From: Megascapheus bottae
Taxonomy: Eukaryota > Chordata > Mammalia > Rodentia > Geomyidae
Assembly: GCA_024803745.1 (NCBI GenBank)
Contig: JANJXV010000099.1
Location: 2,170,001-2,234,000 of the forward strand
Direction of reading: 5' to 3'
Length of the DNA: 64,000 nt
The number at the start of each line of letters is the position of its first letter. Position 1 is the stretch's first letter. Under the pieces are notes generated by a model that was given only the letters and a program-made list of their open reading frames with translations, did no database searches and was not told where the DNA came from. This document shows, piece by piece, positions 32,097 through 44,679 of the stretch. A program made the translations under genes and the position numbers.

Positions 32097-35000
32097 CTTT
32101 TTTTTTCATTTTTTTATTGTAATTAGTAAAAGGGTTAGATGATATTTGCCAGATAGAAGGTGCATTAATTCACATACATTGATACCCTTTCACATGTCTT
32201 GGTACCCATTTCCCTCCAACCCCACACCCCCCACCCGTCTTGGTTTTCCCCCCTTCCCTATCAAATTTCAAATATCCAAATACAAATAAATTCAATATAT
32301 CAGATAACAAAGTGAGATACTATACCAATATGGGATAACCAAGGGACAGCAAGCGAGATGAGAGACAACATAGTACATTAAGGACAACAATCATTCATTA
32401 TATGGCTTTTGTGTCAATATCCTGGAGGTCCTTTCAATTAGCTTCACATTATATGGCCTTATATATGGCCTTTTGCTCTATTGCCAATCTCTGCTAGTAG
32501 AGCCCAAGGTTTCTACTGATTATGATGAATGAGGGAAACCACTGAGACTAAGTTCCTTTGAGTCTGGCTTACTTCACTTAATATGATTTGTTCTAAGTCT
32601 TTCCATTTCCTAACAAATGGGGCGATGTCATTCTTTCTGACAGCAGCATAGAATTCCATTGTGTACAAATACCACAACTTGTTGATCCACTCATCAACTG
32701 AGGGACATCTGGGTTGGTTCCATATCTTTGCTATGGTGAATAGTGCTGCAATGAACATTGTTGTGCTAGTGGGTTTAGTATGCCCTTGTTTCTGGATTGT
32801 TGGGTAAATGCCAAGTACTGGAATTGCTGGGTCATAGGGGAGTTGTATGTTTAGCGTTTTGAGGCACTGCCGCACTGCTTTCCATAGTGGTTGAACGAGT
32901 TTGCACTCCCACCAACAGTGTAGTAGTGATCCCTCCTGACCACATCCCCTCCAGCATCTGTTGTCATTCGTTTTCCTGATCCTGGCCATTCTAACTGGAG
33001 TTAGGTGGAATCTTAGACTTGTTTTGATTTGCATTTCTTTTATGACCAGAGATGTTGAGCATTTCTTCATGTGTCTATAGGCCATTTTTGTTTCTTCTTC
33101 AGAGAAGTGTCTCTTTAAGTCTTTGGCCCATTTTGTAATGGGATGGGTGTTACTTTGGAGGTTAGTTTTGGAGTGATTCAATTTTTTGAGTTGTTGATAT
33201 ATTTTAGATATGAGGCCTTGTTCCGTTGTTTGGGTGGTGAAGATCTTCTCCCACTCTGTAGGCTTCCTGATTAGTTTACTAGCTATATCCGTTGCCATAC
33301 AAAAGCTCTGCAGTTTAATGCAGTCCCACTTATCCAGCCATTCTCTGATTTGCTGTGATTCTTGGTCCTTATTAAGAAAGTTTCGACCTGTACCAAGGAG
33401 GCCTAGTGTATCTCCTATTCCTTCCTGTAAACTTTTCAGTGTGTCAGCTTTTACCTCCACGTCTTTGATCCATTTGGAGTTAATTCTAGTGCAAGGGGAC
33501 AAAGAAGGATCCAACTTTAGTTTTCTGCAGGTGTTTAACCAGTTCTGCCAGCACAACTTGTTGAAGAGGCTATCTTTCTTCCATTCTATTTTTTTGGCTC
33601 CCTGGTCAAAGATTAGGTGGCCATAGGTCTGTGGTTTAATATCTGGGTCCGCAGTTCTACTCCATTGGACTTCAGGCCTGTTCTTGTGCCAGTACCAAGC
33701 TGTTTTGAGAATTATAGCTCTGTAATAGAGCCTTAAGTTTGGAATTGAAATTCCTCCAGCGCTGTTCTTTCTGCTAAGAAGTGTTTTTGCTATACGGGGT
33801 CTTTTATTATTCCATATGAAATTTTGAATTGCCTCTTCTATGTCTTTAAAGAATGACATTGGGATGTTGATGGGTATTACATTGAATTTGTAGATAGCCC
33901 TTGGCAAGATTCTCATTTTCACAATGTTGATTCTTCCAATCCAGGAGCACGGGAGGTTTTTCCATTTCCTTAGTTCTGCTTTAATTTCCTTTTTTAGGGT
34001 TTTAAAGTTTTCATCTAAACGGTCCTTTACATTCTTAGTTAAGCTAATTGCTAGGTACTTTATTTTCTTTGAGGCTATTGTGAAAGGATTTTCTTTCCTG
34101 ATTATTGCCTCGTTCCTCTAAGTGTTGGCGTTAAGTAAGGCAGTTGATTTGTGAGGGTTGATTTTATGGCCTGCTACCATTCCAAAGCTTTGAATCAGCT
34201 CAAGGACCTTGGGAGTAGAGTCTATAGGATTCTTTAAATACAGAATCATGTCATCTGCAAAGAGGGATAGTTTTATTTCCTCTTTCCCTACTTGGATCCC
34301 TTTTATGCTTGCTTCTTGCCTTATTGCATTGCCTAGGAATTCAAGTACTATGTTAAAAAGGAGTGGAGAGAGTGGGCATCCTTGTCTCGTTCCTGATTTT
34401 AGAGGGAATGGCTTTAGATTTTCACCATTAAGTATAATACTAGCAGTGGGTTTCTCATACACAGCCTTTATTACATTGAGAAATGTTCCATGGATTCCTA
34501 GTTTCTCCACATCTTTTAACATAAAGGGGTTTTGGATCTTGTCAAATGCCTTTTCCGCATCTATTGAGACAATCATGTGATTTTATCCCTGCTCCTGTTG
34601 ATGTGTTGAATTATATTAATTGATTTGTGTATGTTGAACCAGCTTTGCCTCCCTGTGATGAATCCAGTTTGATCATAGTGTACATTTTTTTTGATGAGTT
34701 GTTGTACACGCTTGGCCAGTATTTTGTTGAGAAGTTTTGCATCGAGGTTCATCAAAGAAATGGGTCTATAGATCTCTTTCTTTGGTGAATCTCTGTCTGG
34801 TTTGGGGATGAGGGATATGCTGCCTTCACAGAATCAGATTAGTAAAGAACCTTCATTTTCAATTTCGTTGAAGAGCTTGAGGAGTATTGGTGTGAGCTCT
34901 GCTTTGAAGACCTTCTAGAATTCAGCTGTGAATCCATCTGGCCCTGGGCTCTTTTTAAGTGGAAGTTGTCTAATTTCCATTTCTATTTCAGAGCTTGAAA

Positions 35001-35583
35001 TAGGCCTGTTGAGTTGGGTTAGCTCTTCTTGGTTCTATGTGTGTATGTTAATATTGTCTAGGAATTCATCCATTTCTTCTAGGTTCTCAAATTTGTTGGC
35101 GTAAAGGTTTGAGAAGTATTCCCTCATGATATTCTGGATCTTGGTAATTTCTGTCGTGATATTACCATTTTCATCTGCGATTTTGTTTATTTCGATATGC
35201 TCTCTTCTTTTTTTGGTAAGATTTGCTAAGGGCTTGTCAATTTTGTTAATTCTTTCAAGAACCAACTCCTTGTTTTGTTGATTCTTTCTATAGTTTTTTT
35301 ATTCCAAATCATTTAATTCTGCTTTGATTTTAATAATTTGCTTTCTCCTAATGGGTTTAGGGTTGGTTTGTTGCTCTTTTTCCAGGAGGTTAAGGTGAGA
35401 CATTAACTAGTTGGTTTGCCATTTTTCCAACTTGCTGTTGTAGGCACTCAGCGCTATAAATTTTCCTCTGAGTACTGCCTTTGTTGTGTCCCTAAGGAGT
35501 TGATATTTGTGTGCTCCTTATTGTTAAATTTCATAAACAGTTGGATATCTGTTCTGATCTCTTCGATTACCCATTGTTTTTGA
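32097..35583 (-). mobile_element. L1 number 3 of block A, cut at 35583
   Basis: 3' UTR, ORF2 C-terminus (33922-32513, 469 codons open), RT with FADD (34576-34118) ended by a GAG-to-TAG change absent from its copy B counterpart, and part of the endonuclease-RT linker. ORF2 stops at '..ttgtttttgat' and joins an IDL SINE through a shared AT. Confidence 0.92.
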
Positions 35584-38070
35584 TACATAGAAAACGCTGC
35601 AAGTGGTGCTGTGGCTCGGTGGGACAGCTAAAGCCTAAAGAAAGCCCAAGAACAATGTTCACACTCTGAGGTCAAGTCCCAAGACTAGCAAAAAGAAAAA
35701 AAATTCGACAAGGGGCAAAATGCAGGCAGAGAAGTCACTGTGAAGCAAATGTTTTGTAAAGGATGAGGGCAATATTGACCCTTAAGTTTGGATCTTACCT
35801 AAGAAAGGCTCCTTGAGCCTGAGACCAGACTGGTAGTTGGGCCTAGTGGAAGACATTGGGATTGGACAAATAAGGTGTGCTGTATACTACATCCACATGT
35901 ATATTGTGAGACTGGAGGAGACATTCAGCCTCCAGTATGTCTTTGGTGAGGTCTTTTGTGAGCAAGGATCTTTGGTCATTGGGCCCTGAAAGGTGACCCT
36001 GCCTCCCTCACAATGGAACAGAATATGGAACCCTGGTAAGCAAGCCACTGTAACTAACAACCAGCTCAAGCCAGCTCACTTGGCCTGTGGCTCAGGAGGA
36101 AGAAAGATGTTGCTGTGCTGTTGCCAAAGGTCAGGAAACTCGAGTCTCAGGCATGGAAGTTGTGGATGTCTTACTCGAAGATGTACATGCTAGATCATTG
36201 CCAAGCCACAAATCCAGTATAACAGAACTTTCTCTAAGAAGAAGGCCAGGAAAATCCAGGGCAACCAGATGAGGTAAATTTCTAAGAAGAAATGTATTTG
36301 ACCCCATCATCCTCCCCACACACTACAACTTTCTTTTTTTTCATTTTTTATTGTAATTAGTAAAAGGGTTAGATGATATTTGCCAGATAGGAGGTGCATT
36401 AATTCACATACATTGATACCCTTTCACATGTCTTGGTACCCATTTCCCTCCAACCCCACACCCCCCACCCGTCTTGGTTTTCCCCCCTTCCCTATCAAAT
36501 TTCAAATATCCAAATACAAATAAATTCAATATATCAGATAACAAAGTGAGATACTATACCAATATGGGATAACCAAGGGACAGCAAGCGAGATGAGAGAC
36601 AACATAGTACATTAAGGACAACAATCATTCATTATATGGCTTTTGTGTCAATATCCTGGAGGTCCTTTCAATTAGCTTCACATTATATGGCCTTATATAT
36701 GGCCTTTTGCTCTATTGCCAATCTCTGCTAGTAGAGGCCAAGGTTTCTAATGATTATGACGAATGAGGGAAACCACTGAGCCTAAGTTCCTTTGAGTCTG
36801 GCTTACTTCACTTAATATGATTTGTTCTAAGTCTTTCCATTTCCTAACAAATGGGGCGATGTCATTCTTTCTGACAGCAGCATAGAATTCCATTGTGTAC
36901 AAATACCACAACTTGTTGATCCACTCATCAACTGAGGGACATCTGGGTTGGTTCCATATCTTTGCTATGGTGAATAGTGCTGCAATGAACATTGTTGTGC
37001 TAGTGGGTTTAGTATGCCCTTGTTTCTGGATTGTTGGGTAAATGCCAAGTACTGGAATTGCTGGGTCATAGGGGAGTTGTATGTTTAGCGTTTTGAGGCA
37101 CTGCCGCACTGCTTTCCATAGTGGTTGAACGAGTTTGCACTCCCACCAACAGTGTAGTAGTGATCCCTCCTGACCACATCCCCTCCAGCATCTGTTGTCA
37201 TTCGTTTTCCTGATCCTGGCCATTCTAACTGGAGTTAGGTGGAATCTTAGACTTGTTTTGATTTGCATTTCTTTTATGACCAGAGATGTTGAGCATTTCT
37301 TCATGTGTCTATAGGCCATTTTTGTTTCTTCTTCAGAGAAGAGTCTCTTTAAGTCTTTGGCCCATTTTGTAATGGGATGGGTGTTACTTTGGAGGTTAGT
37401 TTTGGAGTGATTCAATTTTTTGAGTTGTTGATATATTTTAGATATGAGGCCTTGTTCCGTTGTTTGGGTGGTGAAGATCTTCTCCCACTCTGTAGGCTTC
37501 CTGATTAGTTTACTAGCTATATCCGTTGCCATACAAAAGCTCTGCAGTTTAATGCAGTCCCACTTATCCAGCCATTCTCTGATTTGCTGTGATTCTTGGT
37601 CCTTATTAAGTAAGTTTCGACCTGTACCAAGGAGGCCTAGTGTATCTCCTATTCCTTCCTGTAAACTTTTCAGTGTGTCAGCTTTTACCTCCACGTCTTT
37701 GATCCATTTGGAGTTAATTCTAGTGCAAGGGGACAAAGAAGGATCCAACTTTAGTTTTCTGCAGGTGTTTAACCAGTTCTGCCAGCACAACTTGTTGAAG
37801 AGGCTATCTTTCTTCCATTCTATTTTTTTTGGCTCCCTGGTCAAAGATTAGGTGGCCATAGGTCTGTGGTTTAATATCTGGGTCGGCAGTTCTACTCCAT
37901 TGGACTTCAGGCCTGTTCTTGTGCCAGTACCAAGCTGTTTTGAGAATTATAGCTCTGTAATAGAGCCTTAAGTGTGGAATTGAAATTCCTCCAGCGCTGT
38001 TCTTTCTGCTAAGAAGTGTTTTTGCTATACGGGGTCTTTTATTATTCCATATGAAATTTTGAATTGCCTC
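35584..38070. repeat. 4237-bp tandem duplication, second unit, truncated (A)
   Basis: Holds the IDL 3' part (to 35703), the unidentified segment (35705-36332) and L1 number 4 (36333-38070, minus). That L1 is ORF2 C-terminus plus 3' UTR, with 365 codons open at 36747-37844. It ends at '..gaattgcctc' where the inverted segment begins. Confidence 0.92.
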
Positions 38071-38628
38071 AAGATGACCCAGGCCATCTTGCACATATTT
38101 TTCACTTCAATCTACTAGGACGTTGTTAGGTTTCTGTATCCTAATCTATTTTTCTTCCTGATGAATATCTGTGCTGTCATCTGTAAAAATGCAAGTGGGA
38201 AAATCACAGAAGCATTGGTGACATAAAAAAAGTCTTACAGACATAGATAAGTGTTCATTCTTTGTAGGAGAAAGGATATTTTGATATGATGATGATGACT
38301 ATTTATAAATACTTAATCGGGGTTTAGACTTTGGCCCAGTGGTAGAGTGCTTGCCTAGCATCCATGAAGATCTAGGTTTGAGTCCTTAATATCACACAGA
38401 TATAAAAATCCATATGGCAATGTGGCTCAAGTGGCAGAGGGCTAGACTTGGGAAAAGCCAAGAGCAGGGCTCAGGCCCTGAGTTCAAGCCCCAGAAAAAA
38501 CAAAAGAAAAGAAAAGAAAAGAAATGTGCTTTTTACAAGTTATTCACTCACAGCATTTGCCTCTGAATTCTTCGCTTCTGCATCTTGTGACTTATCCCTT
38601 TCCCTCAATGTAGACAAGAAAAACAGAT
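38071..38628 (-). repeat. Inverted, diverged relative of 23268-23815
   Basis: Reverse complement matches the module flank: 'ggatacagaaacctaa', 'aatatgtgcaagatg', the (ATC)n site shrunk to a few units, the IDL (here plus strand, 38325-38500) and the flank to 'atctgtttttcttgtcta'. Matching ends exactly where the L1 5' end begins in the direct copies. Much more diverged than the direct modules are from each other. Confidence 0.85.
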
Positions 38629-39580
38629 TTTATTACTTGCTATCCTTTGTCCAATCTTTGGATATTAATTCAAAATACAATATTGCCTGAGATATTGTGT
38701 GTGTGCATGTGTGTGTGTATCTGCCAATGTGTGCATGCACACATGTGTACAGGGTTTAGGGCTTACTCATAGGGCCTGTGTGATAACCCTCAGCATCTTT
38801 TCCTCAAAGGTATTGGTCTTTCACTTGTAGCTTATTATAGCTAATTGGAGTTGAGAGATTCACTCAATTTCTTGCCCTGTGCATTGGAACCCAGTGCTGG
38901 GTTCTCATATTGTTAATTGTAGCTATAGAGAAGCCTGAGGTCTGGGGATCCTCGTTAGAATCCAGCCCCTGAAAGAAAGTCACTGATAGAAATCTTTATC
39001 TTCAGTTAAGCACGAATAAATAAGGCAAAAGTGGAACTGTGGCTCAGTTCCTCTTGTAGCAGCCATGAGAAAATTAGTAATTGGCAGCACCTGGTCCCTG
39101 AGAGAAATCCTTAGCACTGGTTCAAAAAAAGAAAGAAAATAATGAAAAAAATTAAAACTTGCTGAGGAATCCATACGGATAAACGTGCCTGTGAATAATC
39201 TTGTCATTTCAGATTCCCTCAAGAGCTTATGTCTCTCTATATTTTTTTCAAGTTTTTTAAAGATATTTACATATTTTCTATCTTTCTTAAACAGAGATAG
39301 CCATCCACAAAACACAAACACAAACTCTCACACAGTATACCACCCACCCATAAGTGTCTGGCTATGTATATATGTATAGTCATATGTATTGATCTGTCTC
39401 TCTATACTAATATATTAATGCATAAACATATGTATTTAGACAAACAGGAAACATACATAGATAGGTCTCAGGCATTTCCAGATTTTGTGCAAGTCTTCTG
39501 AGTACAACTTACCATTGTATTGTTTGTCAAGATAGAGTCCCTCTAACTTTTGGCCAGCTTCTTGTCCTTTGATACTTTTT
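38629..39580. other. Mostly unique spacer with decayed SINEs
   Basis: (TG)-rich tract at 38696-38722. A very degenerate minus-strand dimer lies at about 38750-38935 and a degenerate plus-strand IDL at about 38975-39145. No exon recognised. Confidence 0.5.
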
Positions 39581-39583
39581 TCT

Positions 39584-39768
39584 GCCAGTCCTCGGTTTTG
39601 AACGCTAGGCCTGGATGCTGCCACTGAGCTTGAGCTTCTTGCATTCAGTAGTTTATTGCATCTAAGAGTCTCATGGAGTTTCTGTCCTGGGCTGGCTTGG
39701 AATTGTGATCCTCAGATCTCAAACTCCTGAGTAGCTAGGATGACAGTCTTGAGCTACCAGTACCTGGT
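39584..39768 (-). mobile_element. B1/IDL dimer SINE
   Basis: 'ctgccagtcctcggttttga' to 'cttgagctaccagtacctgg'. Not part of the duplicated segment. Confidence 0.78.
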
Positions 39769-39769
39769 T

Positions 39770-41550
39770 CCTTTGCCTCTTTTACCCTTTTTTTGGCCCC
39801 ACCACAGGCATGGTATCTACCTTCCTAGGTTGTCTCCACCTTCCCCCAGACAGGGGTCTGACAGATGCTTTCCACCCACTTATTTATGTTCTCCTCTGTA
39901 TTGGCTGACAGCTAAGACATGCACTCACTTGTCTGGATGCCAAACACAAAGCCATGTGATTGTTTCTCAGTCTGGAACATCCTATCAGATTTATAGCACC
40001 ACAGAGGGTCAGGTTGATGCTCCTCCAGGGCTTCTTAAATTGTTCTCATATTAATCCACAACACGTTTGTCATCACTTGTCCAGCTAATTCATGGACTAA
40101 AGCAGCATTCCCTACAAACTTAGATCCCAATACCATGAGGACACTCAAGGGTGCATTAGGAGTGTGACCTGCAGGTGGATGTGAGCCTGTCTAAGTTGGA
40201 GGGGATTTCTCCACCACAGGAAATGGAATACAAATTTAGAATCTGCTTTCATGAGGTGACAATCTCTGGCAGATGTTCTTATCAAATGTGGCACTGCCTA
40301 CTTCCAGCTTAAAACATGGGTTGATGACCCAGCATAACAGAGAATGTATTCACCCCGGCCCAACACATAGACTGGGACCCTGAACTTTCAGGTAGCATTT
40401 GGCTTTGAAGGTCATGAGATCTTAGTCTATAAATGATGAGCCCCCTACCGTGAGGCATAGCAAACGGAGCCAAAGTGCAACCCAGTTAAGCACCAGATCA
40501 AGCTTCCCTTCTACAGTAGGGTATGGTTTGAAAACTGTGCATAGCTTCTGTTTGAAGCCAGTCCAGAAAGGAAAGTCCATGAAACTCTCATTTCCAGTTA
40601 ACTGCCAAGAAAAAGCCAAAGATAGAGATGAAACTCAAGAGAGCTAGAGAGCCATCTGAAAAGAATGGTTACACCCTGCAACATCCTCATTATCTGATCT
40701 TGAAAACATCTCTGCGTGCATCCCAGCATGCAGCCAGCATCTGGGATTGACAGTGACCCCTGCGCCCATTGGCAATCTGCACTGTCTCTGACATCTGTAA
40801 TGTGAACCTCATTCTGTTGGGTTTGTGAAGCGGTGTCAACCCTGCAGAAGGACCCAACTGTGCCCTAACTCCCACTGTCCCCTGGGGCCCCTAGCATTCC
40901 CCCATCTGCACCCCTCCTGTGGCTTCTGATCCTATGGAGCCCTCCTGCCCTGTCCAACACTCACATGAAGTGCATATTTCTTCTCCTGGGGCAACTTCTC
41001 CACAGAGAGTACATGACATGCCCACTCTCCAGGCACGGGGAGATCCTGCCAAAGTAGCAAATCAGTGATAAGGACATAAAGTGATGAATAGAATTTTAGA
41101 TCCTGATGGTAGACAGTCTGCAAAATCCAAGGGAGAATGGAATTGGAGGGGACCAGCGATCAGGATGTGGGCATGGAGCTTCCCTGCCAAGGGGGTGGGG
41201 GAAGTCACAGGCTGGGGGATGCACAGGATGATCCATGGCCCTGTGCAGCTACTGGGTCACCCCCTTCTGCATCTCAGCCTTTGGCTTTGAGCTCTGTGAT
41301 CGTCAAGATGTGCACAGTCTGTACTCTGGCTGGCAGAAGAAAGGACCCTGGGAAGACAATTGTAGACCCTTTGTGAGTGTAGGAAGGGTTAGGCTGGACA
41401 CCCAGTCCAAGAGGAGCTAAAACTGGAGTCGAGGGGTGTGCAAGGAGTGGGTGTGAGGGTTATGGGCAGTCACAGTCACGGCAGAGGTGGCTCTGTCTGT
41501 GGGGTGAGTGCCTCCCTGCAGGCACAGAACTGGACATATCAGACATCCAC
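39770..41550. other. Unique, visibly GC-richer stretch
   Basis: Repeat-poor compared with the rest of the window. No gene family recognised. A possible 81-bp minus-strand exon is at 40965-41045 (listed separately). Confidence 0.45.
40965..41045 (-). other. Candidate orphan exon (81 bp)
   Basis: On the minus strand a polypyrimidine-containing acceptor (tttgctactttggcag) is followed by 81 bp open in all three frames and a strong donor (cat|gtgagtg). One frame reads DLPVPGEWACHVLSVEK. I do not recognise the protein, and there is no neighbouring exon to support it. Confidence 0.2.
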
Positions 41551-41551
41551 A

Positions 41552-41674
41552 TGAAAAGGAAAAGCTGGAAATGGCACTATGGTTCAAATGGTAGAGCATC
41601 AACCTTGAGCAAAAGAGCTCAGGGACAGTACCCAGGACCTGAGTTCAAGCCTCATGACTGTAAAAGAAAAAGAA
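41552..41674 (+). mobile_element. IDL/dimer SINE 3' half
   Basis: 'ctggaaatggcactatggtt', 'agagctcagggacagtaccc', 'gagttcaagcctcatgactg', then an A-rich tail. Confidence 0.8.
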
Positions 41675-42826
41675 CCAGGACTATGAGATGGAACCTGGTA
41701 CTCTCTTGGTCTAATCAGACACAAGAAGAGGCCGGGATAGGCTGTGGAAAAACACAGAGAACATCTTCCCCCAGCTCATCCTGTCCTGCATGCAGGGACA
41801 GCCATGTAACTAGGGCTACGGTGAGATCATCTTCACCCCTGTGCTGCCATCTGAATTGTAGGCCTCTGTCCTGGCATGGGGTGTCCTGATGGCTGAGCAG
41901 GTGCCCTAACCCTAGATGGAGAGCAGCCACTGACTGTGTTAGCTAAGGAGAGATCTGTTCCATAGCTATCAGGCCACCCAGCATGGGAGCCATAACCACC
42001 CCCCACCCAGGTAGAGGCCAATGGTTCTCCAGGTGCTACTAACATTGCCCCACCCCTAGCTCTGGGTACACGTGACATTCCCTCCACAAGGAGCAGGACT
42101 AAGTGAAGGATCAGGAAGCTGCCTATGGGCTTCAGATGATGGCCAGGCTGGCACTACAGATGGCCTCAATCTGTCACCATCTTCCCCTGCCTCCATCATT
42201 CCTCCATCATGCCTCTCTACCTCCCACCCATTAACCTTGGAAACCAATGAACTGGGCTCTCATCATTCCTCTCATCTCTTCACCCACCTTGCCATGCGTC
42301 CATCCCTCTGTCACTTCCACCCCACACACATCCCACCACCAGCCACCCTCTAGCTTATGAGGATCTCAGAGGAAGCTCTTGGTGAAGGGCTTGTGACCAC
42401 AAAACAGTTACTATCACCCGCTCCGGCCTGATCCACCACAGAATAAGAACAGCCAAGCAGGCACACACTGCAGCAGAGTTGCTCTGCTGCCACTCTGATT
42501 TCTTCATAGCCAGGACTTGGCTCTCCTCAGCCTCTCAGCTCAGTAACCAGAACATTGTGCTTTCACAGAGCCATGGCTTCCAGTCTCCATGGACACAATG
42601 ACATCAAGGTGATGCCAACTTCCCCATCTCTATATACTTCTAACTATGGGATGGGAGCTGAGGTTCTCTTCTGTCACTCCATCCGCTAAGAGGCTCATGC
42701 AGATTTCTATCCTTTGCTCATCATGGTGACTCTTTGGTTAACAAGTCACTGCTGGGCTTCCAGTTCACCACATATAGAACCCATACTCCAACACTTTTCT
42801 TAGAAGGACTGATGACTTTTAAATAT
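41675..42826. other. Unique stretch up to duplication copy B
   Basis: CCAC/CATC-rich 42140-42350. No exon or repeat recognised. Ends at the duplication edge (ttctctagttttaaattt). Confidence 0.45.
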
Positions 42827-42919
42827 TCTCTAGTTTTAAATTTCTAGTTCCTTCTCTCTTTCATTTATATATTTCCCTTCCTCACATACTTCTCTTTTTT
42901 TACCTTCCTTCTTTCATTC

Positions 42920-43129
42920 CTGGCCTTGAACTCAAAACCTGGAGCTTTTTCTTAGCTGTTCTTTGCTCAAGGTAGCACTCTAGCTCTTGAGCCACAGCTC
43001 TACTTCAATCTTTGTTCTTGCTCTAAACTGGGAGTATGAGTCTCATGCATTTTTCCCTTTGCTGGGTTGGTTTTAAACCACAATACTAAGATCAGGATCC
43101 TGAATATGCCTCGGATTACAGGTATTATC
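42920..43129 (-). mobile_element. B1/IDL dimer SINE (copy B)
   Basis: Counterpart of 10498-10708 with few differences. Confidence 0.75.
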
Positions 43130-44073
43130 TAATCAAAACAAATTCCTGATTTCTTTTTTAGACATAACTAGTTCTTTCAGGTGAGCCACCAGCCACTCAT
43201 GCAAGAGCATTGCAAGATCCCAGCATTCATCTTGTCTCCAGTCTTATTCCATCCATCTCACAATGGTCATCTAAAGCACCCTGCTGCATGCCTGAAGTCG
43301 CAAGGAACGTTCTCAACGCCATGAGAAGCCCCCTTAAGCTCTGCCTCAGACATGCCCAGCCCCCATCCCACTTCCACATGAGCATTTGTTTAGGAGAAAT
43401 TTCCTGAGTACATCATCATCTTTTCCTCACCATTCAAATTTCATCTTTGGAGTCATTTCTCCCAGACAAAGAGGAACATGATCCATGGTTTGATAGCAGC
43501 TCCAGCTTCATAGTCCCAGCCACCAACACCCCCCCCATTACCTTGCCAGACACCTGAATTCAAGAACAATGTTTTCACTACCCCTGACTCTTATCAAATG
43601 TTTTAACTTATACAGTGCATTAAAATAATTTTACTAAATGGAATAAACACATGGCATCAAGCTTCAGAATCTTTGCACCTGAACTTTTAGTGAATAACAG
43701 ACACACCAGCATTTCTGTAGCCAACAGAAATCTTAGCTTTGAGATTTCAGCATTCCTGGTATCCAAGTTTGGATGTGCTAACACTGCCATTAATGAGGCA
43801 CTTCAACCACACAATCCCACAACAATCAATGTCATTTGACATTCACTGGTAGGTGGTGCTAGGAAAAAGACTGATGTGCCAACTCCATGCTGGCTTGACC
43901 TATGCCATCTTCAAACCTGGAGCAAGTGGGGCTCCTCTCTCCGTGACATCTTTTGTGTACTACCCCAGGAGGACCTTTACCTTGAGTCAAAATTATGAAG
44001 ACTATCTCTACCAGCAAAGATTCCAGTGAGATGTGCCTACATGGATAAAGCTAAAATCTCACTAAAGTGAGGT
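43130..44073. other. Non-genic stretch (copy B)
   Basis: Counterpart of 10709-11649; nothing recognised. Confidence 0.5.
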
Positions 44074-44299
44074 TGTTGGCAGTGCTGGAGCCTGAACTCA
44101 GGGCCTGGGCACTAAGCATTTGTACTCAAGACTAGCCCTTTACCACTTGAGCCCAAACTCTATTCCCAGCTGTTTTTATTTTTGGTAGTAAGAATCTATC
44201 AGACTTTCCTGTTCTAGGTGACTTGGAACTTCCATACTCAGATCTCAGCCTCCTGACCAGCCTGGATTAAAAGTGTGGATCAGCCATGCACCACACCTG
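44074..44299 (-). mobile_element. B1/IDL dimer SINE (copy B)
   Basis: Counterpart of 11650-11876. Confidence 0.75.
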
Positions 44300-44679
44300 A
44301 GGACTTCTGCCAGCACATTTTTTCCCAAAAATTGGAAGAGGAAGATGAGGGAGGATTGGGCTCATCCTGACCTGCATATGAAGGAGAGCATCAGCCCGTG
44401 AAATTCATTCCCTGTTGTAGGCTGCTGGAGAAAAGGTAGCAAATAGGCACAGGCTGGCAGCAGACGCCACAGAACAACTTGTGACCAAGACTCCCAGAGC
44501 AGACCTCAGAATCGATGACAGAGTTGGATCTATCCAGTAACAGAGGCAGTGGTGACACCTGAAACTGCGCGTTTGAGCCTTTGCTGCTAGTAAACAGGGC
44601 CACCTATGTCTCAATGAGAAAGGTGAGATTTTGGTGGAGAAGGTGAGATTAAACATTATGTATCATGCAAGAAGACAGA
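44300..44679. other. Unrecognised stretch between SINE and L1 (B)
   Basis: Counterpart of 11877-12257, with the same two overlapping short minus-strand frames. Confidence 0.35.

Larger units (their letters stand above)
31347..35583. repeat. 4237-bp tandem duplication, first unit (A)
   Basis: From inside the IDL SINE (31347) to inside L1 ORF2 (35583). The second unit begins at 35584 and runs to 38070, where it is truncated. The period is exactly 4237 bp at the junction. Confidence 0.93.
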
